Shown here: piece after piece, positions 52,093 through 60,926 of the stretch
How the letters are laid out: the number at the start of each line of letters is the position of its first letter
How positions within the stretch are numbered: position 1 is the first letter of the stretch
Source: Psychroflexus maritimus
GTDB taxonomy: Bacteria; Bacteroidota; Bacteroidia; Flavobacteriales; Flavobacteriaceae
Direction of reading: 5' to 3'
DNA length: 64,000 nt
NCBI RefSeq assembly: GCF_011089875.1
Contig: NZ_JAANAS010000050.1
Location: 1-64,000 of the forward strand
Notes under the pieces: model-generated
What the model was told of the DNA's origin: nothing
What the model saw: the letters and a program-made list of their open reading frames with translations, nothing else
The model's database searches: none
Made by a program: the position numbers and the translations under genes

Positions 52093-55000
52093 ATGACCCA
52101 AGTTGAGGTAATTAATAATGACACCACCAATGATTTAGAACAAGTAGTCATTAATGGAGAGAAGTTTCTCAAAATTTCTGAGGCTAATCAGTTGCGTCCA
52201 TTTTTTATGAGCATTGTAAGTTATTCTAATCATTGGCTTTTTATTTCTAGTAATGGTGGATTAACAGCCGGTAGGAGAAATTCAGAATCAGCTCTCTTTC
52301 CATATTATACAGACGATAAAATTACCGAATCTTATTTAACCACAGGCAGTAAAACCTTAATAAAACTTATTGGTCCAGAAGGGAATAAATACTGGGAACC
52401 TTTTACAAATAAATCTATTGAGAAATACAAAATTTCAAGAAATCTTTATAAGAATAGTTTTGGTAATAAAGTAATTTTTGAAGAAATTAATCACAGTTTA
52501 AATCTTCAATTTACGTATCAACTTTCTACTAGTGATCAGTATGGTTTTGTAAAAACTTCTGCGCTTACTAATCTCAATTTTGCAGCAGTTGAAATTGAAA
52601 TTATTGATGGTTTTCAAAATATCTTGCCTGCTTCTGTAGATAGCGAATTACAAAAACAAAGTAGTAATTTAGTAGATGCTTACAAAAGAAGCGAATTAGA
52701 TAAGAAATCTGGCTTAGGAATTTTTGCCTTAAGCGCAATTCCAGTAGATAAAGCCGAACCAAGCGAAGCCCTTAAAGCTAATATAGCATGGTCTTTAGGA
52801 CTTGAAAACCCTAAGTTTTTACTGTCTTCTGTTCAATTAGATCAGTTTCGGTCAGGCCAAATTATTCAGGAAGAAACCGATGTAAAAGCTGAAAAAGGAG
52901 CTTATCTATCGCATCAAAATTTGGTGCTCCATGCTGAAGAACAAAAGCAGTGGAAAATTATAGCTGACGTAAATTATACTCACGCTAAATTAATTCAATT
53001 ACAAACTAACTTAATTGCTCAAACTTCTATTGAAGAACAACTTCATCAAGATGTAGAAAAAGGAACTAATCGTTTAAAACAATTAGTTGCTAGTGCAGAT
53101 GGCATTCAGTTTTCTCAAGATTCTTTGAAAGATATTCGGCATTTTTCTAACTCTTTGTTCAATATTATGCGCGGGGGAGTTTTTGACCATAATTATCAAA
53201 TTGAAAAAGCTGATTTTACAAACTACCTCAAGAAAGCAAATAAAAAATTAGCTAAAAACTGGCATACAGATGTTCAATCATTGAATCAGGTTTTTTCTAA
53301 ATTCGATTTAGATCAACTTGTTAAGCATTTAAATGATGCCGATTTCACGCGTTTAGCAACAGAATACCTTCCATTAAAATTTAGCCGAAGACACGGAGAC
53401 CCGAGTCGCCCATGGAATAAATTTTCCATCAATACCAAGGATGATAATGGAAATAAAATACTAGATTATGAAGGAAATTGGCGTGATATTTTTCAAAACT
53501 GGGAAAGTTTAGCTTATTCTTATCCGGCATTTATTGAAGGGATGTTATTTAAATTTTTAAATGCTACAACTTTTGATGGTTATAATCCTTACCGTGTAAC
53601 TAAAGATGGATTTGATTGGGAAACTATAGAACCAGACGATCCTTGGTCTTATATTGGTTATTGGGGTGATCATCAAATCATTTACTTGCTTAAGTTTTTA
53701 GAATTTTACCAAGCCTCACAACCTAAAGCTATGCAAGAATGGTTCGGTAAAGAGGTTTTTGTTTATGCCAAGGTACCTTATGTAATCAAAGCTTATGATG
53801 AGTTACTTAATGACCCAAAAGACACTATTGAATTTGATCACGAATTAGATCAAAAAATTAGAGCTAAACGAAATAAAATTGGGGCCGATGGCGCTTTGTT
53901 TGAAACGAAAGAAGGCGGTGTCTTAAAAGTTAATTTTTTAGAAAAAATACTAGCTACTAGTCTTGCTAAAATGGCCAACTTTATTCCAGAAGCAGGCATT
54001 TGGATGAATACCCAACGTCCCGAATGGAATGATGCCAATAATGCCTTAGTGGGTAATGGAGTTTCATTGGTGACTTTAGCTTACTTAAGAAGGTTTTTTA
54101 ACTTCTTTAATCAAGTACTTAGCCAACCTAATAAAAGTGAAAACTTTGAAGTTTCAGAAGAATTGGTAGTGTTGTTTGAAGCTACTCATTTCGTTTTAGA
54201 AAAACACCATCAGCAACTAGAAAATGGTTTTTCTAACAAAGAAAGGAAAGCAGTTTTAGACGGATTGGGGATCCCAGCAAGTAACTATCGAGCCGCTATT
54301 TATCAAAATGGTTTTTCAGGTAAAAAGAGAGGTCTTTCAACAGAAAAATTACAAAAGTTCATTAGTATTTGCATAGATTATCTAGATCAAACTATAAAAG
54401 TTAATGAACGCCAAGATGAGCTGTACCATGGTTATAACTTAGTTAGCATCACCAAAGATGAAATCGAAATAAGCTACCTGCAAGAAATGCTAGAAGGTCA
54501 AGTTGCGGTGTTAAGTTCCGGTACATTATCTCCTGAAAAATCATTGAGATTGCTTGATGCCTTAAAGTCTAGTGCGCTTTTCAGAAAAGATCAATATTCT
54601 TATTTGCTTTATCCTAACAAAGAACTTAAAGGCTTTTTAGCACGTAATAATATTCCAAAAAACCTAGTACATTCGTCTAAATTATTGATCCACATGATTG
54701 ATATGAAAGATACTAGTATTGTTGAAAAAGACGTGAATGGAGCTTATCATTTTAATCCGAATTTTAATAATGCGAAAAAGCTTCAGCAAGCTATCGAAGT
54801 TATATCTGAAGACAGTTATTTAGTTTCCGAAGAGGAAAAAAATAAAATTCTATCTATTTACGAAGAGGTTTTTAACCATAAAGAATTTACAGGAAGGTCA
54901 GGTACATTTTACGGATACGAAGGCTTGGGGTCTATTTATTGGCACATGGTTTCTAAACTTCAATTGGCTGTTCAAGAAACTTGCTTTCAAGCCATTAACG

Positions 55001-55539
55001 AAAATGATTCAGCAGAAACAGTGGGCAGGTTACTAGAGCATTATTATGAAATTAATGCAGGTATTGGCGTACATAAATCGCCCGCACTTTACGGCGCATT
55101 CCCTACCGATCCTTATTCGCATACACCTTATGGAAAAGGCGCCCAACAACCAGGTATGACTGGGCAAGTTAAGGAGGATGTGCTGTGTAGATTTGGAGAG
55201 CTAGGACTAAAAATTGAAACAGGAAAGTTAATTTTCTCTCCAACATTACTAAGAAAAGATGAGTTTTTAAAAGCTGCCTCAAAGGTAGAGTATTTTGATT
55301 TAAATACTCAGTTACAAACCTTAGACGTATTTCAAAATCAATTGTTTTTTACCTTTTGTCAGGTACCTGTTGTTTATGAAATAAGTACAGAAAATAGTAT
55401 TCAGATTACCTTTAGTAGCAGAAAGGAAGTACTCATTCATGGCAACGAGTTAAGTTTAGAACTTTCTGAAAAACTAGTAAAACGAACAGGTGAAATACAC
55501 CATATTAAGGTAACAATAAACAAGGAAATATTAAAGTAA
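52093..55539 (+). CDS. GH94-clan beta-1,3-glucan phosphorylase-like protein (GH149/GH161 type)
   Basis: A 1148-residue protein with no signal peptide, hence cytoplasmic. The N-terminal beta-sandwich (about 30-300) includes SYSNHWLFISSNGGLTAGRR, as in GH94 enzymes that recognise sugar in that part. An (alpha/alpha)6 barrel follows, with WNKFSINTKDDNGN, YEGNWRDIFQNWESLAYS and TQRPEWNDANNALVGNG, where Asp647 in W-N-D aligns with the GH94 acid catalyst region (DWND). The length fits GH149/GH161 beta-1,3-oligoglucan phosphorylases, which use phosphate and give glucose 1-phosphate. Family choice is from memory of motifs and context, not a search. Confidence 0.65.
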   Translation: MTQVEVINNDTTNDLEQVVINGEKFLKISEANQLRPFFMSIVSYSNHWLFISSNGGLTAGRRNSESALFPYYTDDKITESYLTTGSKTLIKLIGPEGNKYWEPFTNKSIEKYKISRNLYKNSFGNKVIFEEINHSLNLQFTYQLSTSDQYGFVKTSALTNLNFAAVEIEIIDGFQNILPASVDSELQKQSSNLVDAYKRSELDKKSGLGIFALSAIPVDKAEPSEALKANIAWSLGLENPKFLLSSVQLDQFRSGQIIQEETDVKAEKGAYLSHQNLVLHAEEQKQWKIIADVNYTHAKLIQLQTNLIAQTSIEEQLHQDVEKGTNRLKQLVASADGIQFSQDSLKDIRHFSNSLFNIMRGGVFDHNYQIEKADFTNYLKKANKKLAKNWHTDVQSLNQVFSKFDLDQLVKHLNDADFTRLATEYLPLKFSRRHGDPSRPWNKFSINTKDDNGNKILDYEGNWRDIFQNWESLAYSYPAFIEGMLFKFLNATTFDGYNPYRVTKDGFDWETIEPDDPWSYIGYWGDHQIIYLLKFLEFYQASQPKAMQEWFGKEVFVYAKVPYVIKAYDELLNDPKDTIEFDHELDQKIRAKRNKIGADGALFETKEGGVLKVNFLEKILATSLAKMANFIPEAGIWMNTQRPEWNDANNALVGNGVSLVTLAYLRRFFNFFNQVLSQPNKSENFEVSEELVVLFEATHFVLEKHHQQLENGFSNKERKAVLDGLGIPASNYRAAIYQNGFSGKKRGLSTEKLQKFISICIDYLDQTIKVNERQDELYHGYNLVSITKDEIEISYLQEMLEGQVAVLSSGTLSPEKSLRLLDALKSSALFRKDQYSYLLYPNKELKGFLARNNIPKNLVHSSKLLIHMIDMKDTSIVEKDVNGAYHFNPNFNNAKKLQQAIEVISEDSYLVSEEEKNKILSIYEEVFNHKEFTGRSGTFYGYEGLGSIYWHMVSKLQLAVQETCFQAINENDSAETVGRLLEHYYEINAGIGVHKSPALYGAFPTDPYSHTPYGKGAQQPGMTGQVKEDVLCRFGELGLKIETGKLIFSPTLLRKDEFLKAASKVEYFDLNTQLQTLDVFQNQLFFTFCQVPVVYEISTENSIQITFSSRKEVLIHGNELSLELSEKLVKRTGEIHHIKVTINKEILK

Positions 55540-55581
55540 TCATAGAAAATAGCTCATGGGCGGTTTTTAATACTGTATAAA

Positions 55582-56889
55582 ATGAAAAAACAAATGGCTT
55601 ACCTAATTAGTTTGCTCTGCCTAGGCTTACTGTTTTCTTGTGAGCAAAATAAGCGGCCTTATCAATCTGATAAGGAAGAGAAAAAAAATACAACTATGCA
55701 AAGAAACCTTACGGCTGAACAAATTTTAAGTAATCCAGATTATTTGGCAATTTCTTACGGGGGTTACCGAAAAGAAACAAGAGATATTCAGCCCACAATA
55801 GATGAATTAAAAGAAGATTTGAAGATTATTCATGCTATGGGAATAAAAATTTTGCGGACTTATAATGTTAGATTGCCTCATGCATCTAATGTTTTAAAAG
55901 CCATTCATCAGCTTAAACAAGAAGATGATAAGTTTGAAATGTACGTTATGCTTGGTGCTTGGATAGATTGTAAAAACGCATGGACAGACTTACCTATCAA
56001 TCATTTTGAAGAAAGTGAAGAAAATGCTTCGGAAATTGAACGAGCAGTTGAATTAGCTAAAGAATACCAAGATATAGTGAAGATTATTGCTGTAGGAAAT
56101 GAAGCTATGGTTAAATGGGCAGCCGCTTATTACGTGCAACCTAAAACTATTTTAAAATGGGTAAAATATCTTCAAAACCTAAAGTCGGCTGGAGATTTAA
56201 ACCAAGATTTATGGATTACTTCTTCAGATAATTTTGCCTCTTGGGGAGGTGGTGATGCGCAATACCATACGGAAGATTTGAACCAACTTATAGCTGAAGT
56301 TGATTACTTGTCAATTCATACTTATCCAATGCACGACACGCATTACAACCCTATTTTTTGGGGAACTTCCGCAGATGAAGCTAAGCTAGGTAACCTTAAA
56401 AAATTAGATTTAGCTATGAGCAGGTCATTAAATTATGCGGTTTCTCAATATGATTCTGTGGTTAATTACATGAAATCGCTTCATATTGAAAAACCAGTGC
56501 ATATAGGCGAAACAGGTTGGGCTAGTGTTTCAAGTGGGTTTTACGGAACAAATGGATCTAAGGCTACCGATGAGTATAAACAAGCATTGTACTATCAAAA
56601 AATGAGGACTTGGAGCAAAGAAAACAAGGTGGCTTGTTTTTATTTTCAGGCTTTTGATGAGCCTTGGAAAGATCCGCATAATCCCTTGGGTTCAGAAAAC
56701 TTTTTTGGTCTTTTTACCGTTGAAGGGAAAGCCAAATACGCCCTTTGGAATCAAGTTGATCAGGGAGTTTTTAATAGCTTAAAACGAGGCGAAAATCCAG
56801 TTCAAAAGACCTATAACGGAAAGTTAGAAAATTTACTGTTAGAGGTAGATATGCCACCAGTTAGAAAAGAAATGAATGTAAATCATTAA
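55582..56889 (+). CDS. GH17 family beta-1,3-glucanase lipoprotein
   Basis: A 435-residue lipoprotein (lipobox GLLFSCEQN, Cys20). The (beta/alpha)8 barrel of GH17 shows the acid/base Glu174 in IIAVGNEAMVKW and the nucleophile Glu310 in HIGETGWASVS. The start of the barrel is ISYGGYRKETRD. Acts on beta-1,3-glucan oligosaccharides, probably in the periplasm or at the outer membrane. 42 bp after the phosphorylase gene and 10 bp before GH30. Confidence 0.92.
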   Translation: MKKQMAYLISLLCLGLLFSCEQNKRPYQSDKEEKKNTTMQRNLTAEQILSNPDYLAISYGGYRKETRDIQPTIDELKEDLKIIHAMGIKILRTYNVRLPHASNVLKAIHQLKQEDDKFEMYVMLGAWIDCKNAWTDLPINHFEESEENASEIERAVELAKEYQDIVKIIAVGNEAMVKWAAAYYVQPKTILKWVKYLQNLKSAGDLNQDLWITSSDNFASWGGGDAQYHTEDLNQLIAEVDYLSIHTYPMHDTHYNPIFWGTSADEAKLGNLKKLDLAMSRSLNYAVSQYDSVVNYMKSLHIEKPVHIGETGWASVSSGFYGTNGSKATDEYKQALYYQKMRTWSKENKVACFYFQAFDEPWKDPHNPLGSENFFGLFTVEGKAKYALWNQVDQGVFNSLKRGENPVQKTYNGKLENLLLEVDMPPVRKEMNVNH

Positions 56890-56899
56890 CCCAATAAAT

Positions 56900-58408
56900 A
56901 TGCAGCGAAGACTATATAAAATAATGCCTTTATTTTTGTTGCTGTTTTCTGCTTGCCAAGAAAATGTACCCATGAAAGCAGAAGGTAGTCAACTTAAAAT
57001 ATTTGAAACTTCAAGAGCAGGTAATCAATTAGCATTGGTTAAACCAATTGATTCTTCAACTTCAAAGGCTATAAAAATTCAACTGAAACCAGCGATTACC
57101 TACCAGACTATTCTTGGATTTGGAGGTTCATTTACTGAAGCCTCAGCTTATTTATTGAATCAATTAAGTCAGACCAAAAGAAAAGAAATAATTGAAGCTT
57201 ATTTTTCAGATGAAGGCGCTAGGTATTCATTAACAAGGACCCCAATGAATTCAACCGATTTTTCCTTGAGTCAATATAGCTATGCTCCTGTTGAAGGCGA
57301 TATGGAGTTGAAGCATTTTTCGGTTGAAGAAGACGAAGAAGACATCATTCCTATGATTAAAGATGCTTTAGCAATTTCTTCAGAGGGCTTCAACATTATT
57401 GCTTCACCCTGGACAGCCCCCCCTTGGATGAAAAATAATAAGGATTGGGTAGGTGGAAAACTAGAGAAAAAATACTATCCTACTTGGGCCATGTTTTTTT
57501 CTAAATATGCAGAAGCTTATGCCAATCATGGCATTGAAATTTGGGGGTTTACTGTAGAAAATGAACCACACGGAAATGGAAATAATTGGGAGAGTATGCA
57601 CTATACACCCCAAGAAATGACTGATTTTGTGAATAATTATTTAGGGCCTCAACTAGAAAAAAACAAACAAACTCATTTAAAGATTCTTGGCTATGACCAA
57701 AATAGAGAGGGGTTAAAAGAATGGGTAGATGAAATGTTTGATGAACGTCATCAACCCAATTATTACGATGGTACAGCAATTCATTGGTACGAAAGTACTT
57801 TTGAAGTTTTTCCAGAAGCTTTGCAATATGCCCACAAAAAAGCACCCAACAAACACCTTATTCAAACAGAGGCTTGCGTAGATGCGCAAGTCCCAGTTTG
57901 GGAAGAAGACGATTGGTATTGGCGGAAAGAAGCCACCGATTGGGGATTTACATGGGCATCTGAAGAGAGAAAACACTTACATCCAAAATACCGTCCTGTT
58001 TATCGTTATGCTAGAGATATTATTGGTTGTCTAAATAACCATGTTGAAGGTTGGATAGATTGGAATATGGTTTTAGATAAAAATGGAGGGCCTAATTGGT
58101 TTGAAAATTGGTGCGTTGCTCCAGTTATTGTTGACCCAGCAGCAGACCAGGTTTACTTCACTCCCTTGTATTATGTAATGGCACACTTCAGTAAATTTAT
58201 TCGCCCCGGAAGCCAACGAATCGATTTTCAAATGGATAAAAATGAATCATTACTAGTAACCGCAGTTTCCAATCCTGATGAAAGTTTAACAGTAGTTGTT
58301 TTTAATACCAGCAAGGACGAGCAAATTTATCAATTAAGGATTGCCGAGTCAATAACAAATATTAAGATAAGTCCACAAAGTTTACAAACAGTAGTAATGA
58401 ATAAATAA
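56900..58408 (+). CDS. GH30 family beta-glucanase lipoprotein (probable beta-1,6 specificity)
   Basis: A 502-residue lipoprotein (LLFSACQEN). The GH30 barrel has ILGFGGSFTEASAYLLN, TPMNSTDFSLSQYSY, IASPWTAPPWMKNN, acid/base Glu222 in GFTVENEPHG and nucleophile Glu324 in LIQTEACVDA. The C-terminal beta-sandwich side domain is present. Family members include beta-glucosylceramidases and beta-1,6-glucanases. Here removal of the beta-1,6 branches of laminarin is the likely role, inferred from the cluster. Confidence 0.92.
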   Translation: MQRRLYKIMPLFLLLFSACQENVPMKAEGSQLKIFETSRAGNQLALVKPIDSSTSKAIKIQLKPAITYQTILGFGGSFTEASAYLLNQLSQTKRKEIIEAYFSDEGARYSLTRTPMNSTDFSLSQYSYAPVEGDMELKHFSVEEDEEDIIPMIKDALAISSEGFNIIASPWTAPPWMKNNKDWVGGKLEKKYYPTWAMFFSKYAEAYANHGIEIWGFTVENEPHGNGNNWESMHYTPQEMTDFVNNYLGPQLEKNKQTHLKILGYDQNREGLKEWVDEMFDERHQPNYYDGTAIHWYESTFEVFPEALQYAHKKAPNKHLIQTEACVDAQVPVWEEDDWYWRKEATDWGFTWASEERKHLHPKYRPVYRYARDIIGCLNNHVEGWIDWNMVLDKNGGPNWFENWCVAPVIVDPAADQVYFTPLYYVMAHFSKFIRPGSQRIDFQMDKNESLLVTAVSNPDESLTVVVFNTSKDEQIYQLRIAESITNIKISPQSLQTVVMNK

Positions 58409-58414
58409 ACAGCA

Positions 58415-59977
58415 ATGAGCAAAGAAAAGACACCATTAAAAGACCGAGTTCCAATTGCCCAAAAATTTGCTTTTGGCTCTGGACATTTTGTGCTTAATAT
58501 GCTACCAGGAGCCTTAGGTTTTTTCATGTTTTTTTTACTTACTGCTTTTGGTATAGACCCACTTTATGCTGGAATTTTAGGTGCATTACCTCGTCTTTTT
58601 GATGCTATTTCTGACCCGATAATGGGGTTTATTACAGACAACACCAAATCTAGATGGGGAAGAAGAAGACCCTATATTTTCATTGGTGCTATTTTAAGCG
58701 GAATTCTGTTTGCTCTAACATGGCAAATGTATCCAGAAAATTCTCAGCTTTACAATTTTTGGTATTTCCTTACTTTATCTATCCTGTTTTTAGCAGGAAA
58801 CACAATGTATGCCACACCTTTAGTTGGTTTAGGTTATGAAATGACAACCGATTACAACGAGCGGACTAGATTAATGGCTTTTTCTAATACCATGGGTCAA
58901 GTAGCTTGGATGGTAGTACCTTGGTTTTGGGTTATCATAGCCGATCCTCAAGTTTATGAAACACAAGATGTAGGGGTGAGACATCTTTCTATAATTGTAG
59001 GAGTAGCTTGTACAGTTTTAGGTGTTCTACCTGCCTTTTTTTGTAAAGGTTTAGATGCTTCAGAAATGGAAAATCGAAAAAAAATTAATTTTAAAACACT
59101 AGGTTCTAATTTAAAAGATTTATTAAAAGGTATTGTGCAAGTTTCAAAAAACAAACCATTTATGAAACTTTGTGGTGCTACTTTTCTTGTATTCAATGGT
59201 TTTCAAATGGTGGCTGCTTTTAGCGTTTATATCATTGTCTTTTACATGTATGATGGAAGCTATGCTTTAGCCGGTACCTGGCCAGCTTGGTTTTCCACCA
59301 TTACGGCTATTATTACCGCTTTTTTTGTGATTCCTGTGATTTCAAAATTAGCTAACAAATTTGGAAAAAGAAAAGCATTTATTATAGCTACTTTTGTCTC
59401 AATTATAGGCTATTTTTTAAAATGGTGGGGGTTTGATGTAGAACTTAATCAACGTTTTAACGAAACTTCTTTTGCGCATTTTTTAAACACAGGTGTAGCT
59501 AAGGTGTTTAACTATCTAAATCCTATACTTGAAAGCATTGGTATGGGTTGGTTTAGTATAGATACTTCGCAAGGAAGTCCTTGGTTAATTTTTATGCCAA
59601 TTCCATTTATGGCTTTTGGAATAGGTGGTTTGTTTACCATTATGATGAGTATGACCGCAGATGTTTGTGATTTAGATGAATTAAAAAACGGTATGCCTAG
59701 AAAAGAAGGAACTTTTGGAGCTATTTATTGGTGGATGGTAAAAATTGGACAATCATTAGCCTTGTTTTTAAGTGGTCTTGTTCTCCAACTAGTAGGTTTT
59801 GTTTCAGATGCTGAAACACAAACCGCTTCAACCATGCATAGTTTGAGAATTGCAGATATTGCTATTCCTGTTGGTACAGCATTAATTGCTATTTGGATTA
59901 TGTGGAAATACACGCTTAATGAAAATAGAGCAAAAGAAATAAAAAGAGAATTAATCAAGCGAAGAGGTGAGCTTTAA
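58415..59977 (+). CDS. GPH-type MFS sugar:cation symporter
   Basis: A 520-residue, 12-helix transporter of the glycoside-pentoside-hexuronide family (MelB-like). LFDAISDPIMGFITDNTKS holds the cation-site Asp region of helix 2, followed by RWGRRRPYIFIGAI. The cytoplasmic C-terminus is ENRAKEIKRELIKRR. It probably brings di- or oligosaccharides such as laminaribiose into the cytoplasm, where the leaderless GH17 and the phosphorylase reside. 6 bp after GH30 and 14 bp before the second GH17. Confidence 0.9.
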   Translation: MSKEKTPLKDRVPIAQKFAFGSGHFVLNMLPGALGFFMFFLLTAFGIDPLYAGILGALPRLFDAISDPIMGFITDNTKSRWGRRRPYIFIGAILSGILFALTWQMYPENSQLYNFWYFLTLSILFLAGNTMYATPLVGLGYEMTTDYNERTRLMAFSNTMGQVAWMVVPWFWVIIADPQVYETQDVGVRHLSIIVGVACTVLGVLPAFFCKGLDASEMENRKKINFKTLGSNLKDLLKGIVQVSKNKPFMKLCGATFLVFNGFQMVAAFSVYIIVFYMYDGSYALAGTWPAWFSTITAIITAFFVIPVISKLANKFGKRKAFIIATFVSIIGYFLKWWGFDVELNQRFNETSFAHFLNTGVAKVFNYLNPILESIGMGWFSIDTSQGSPWLIFMPIPFMAFGIGGLFTIMMSMTADVCDLDELKNGMPRKEGTFGAIYWWMVKIGQSLALFLSGLVLQLVGFVSDAETQTASTMHSLRIADIAIPVGTALIAIWIMWKYTLNENRAKEIKRELIKRRGEL

Positions 59978-59991
59978 TATAAAAATGAGTT

Positions 59992-60912
59992 ATGTCCTAT
60001 TTTAGAGAAAAAAAAATCAGTAAGTTAGAAGAGCGTTTTTTAGCCTCTTTAAATCAACCTAATGAATATTCAGAACAAGCTTCTGAAGAAGATTTAAACG
60101 AATTGTTTAACCAGATTATGACCAACGGAATGCATGGTTTGTGTTTTAGTATGTATGAGGAGGGGCAAGAACCAGGAGATTATATTTCTGAAAAACAAGT
60201 GCTTAGAAGAATGAAAATCTTGCAACCACATATACAATGGATTCGTTCTTTTTCCTGCATTGAAGGTAATGAATTTGTACCAAAAGTAGCTAAAAACTTA
60301 GGAATTAAAACTCTTGTTGGAGCATGGTTAAGCGATGATTTAGAAAAGAATAAGGAAGAAATAGAAGCCTTAATTAAGCTTGCTAATGAAGGTAAAGTTG
60401 ATATTGCTGCTGTAGGAAATGAAGTGCTCTACAGAAAAGAATTAGAACTAGAACAACTTTTGGCTTATATGAAAGAAGTGCGAGAGAAAATACCAAGCCA
60501 TATTCCTATTGGCTATGTAGATGCTTATTACGAATTCTCAAGACATCCAGAGCTAGTTGAAAATTCTGATGTTATTTTAGCGAATTGCTATCCTTTTTGG
60601 GAAAAATGCCCTTTTGATTATTCATTAGCGCACATGCAACAAATGTATGGTCAAGCGTTAAGTGCGTCTAAAGGAAAAAAAGTGATTATTACCGAAACGG
60701 GTTGGCCAAGCAAAGGGCAAACTGATAACGCTTCTCAGCCTTCCAAAGAAAATGCACTCAAATACTTAATTAATGCTCAATTGTGGAGTAAAAACGCCGG
60801 TATAGAAATGTTTTACTTTTCTTCTTTTGATGAGTCTTGGAAAGTTGGCGCTGAAGGCAATGTAGGCGCTTATTGGGGAATATGGGATAAAAATGAAAAT
60901 TTAAAATTTTAG
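59992..60912 (+). CDS. Second GH17 protein, without signal peptide
   Basis: A 306-residue GH17 enzyme with acid/base Glu144 in IAAVGNEVLYRK and nucleophile Glu234 in IITETGWPSKGQ. It begins MSYFREKKISKLEERF, with no signal peptide or lipobox, so it should be cytoplasmic, which is unusual for GH17. Its place directly after a sugar symporter suggests that imported beta-1,3-glucan oligosaccharides are cleaved, or remodelled by transglycosylation, inside the cell. Confidence 0.88.
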   Translation: MSYFREKKISKLEERFLASLNQPNEYSEQASEEDLNELFNQIMTNGMHGLCFSMYEEGQEPGDYISEKQVLRRMKILQPHIQWIRSFSCIEGNEFVPKVAKNLGIKTLVGAWLSDDLEKNKEEIEALIKLANEGKVDIAAVGNEVLYRKELELEQLLAYMKEVREKIPSHIPIGYVDAYYEFSRHPELVENSDVILANCYPFWEKCPFDYSLAHMQQMYGQALSASKGKKVIITETGWPSKGQTDNASQPSKENALKYLINAQLWSKNAGIEMFYFSSFDESWKVGAEGNVGAYWGIWDKNENLKF

Positions 60913-60926
60913 CAATTTAATTTACG

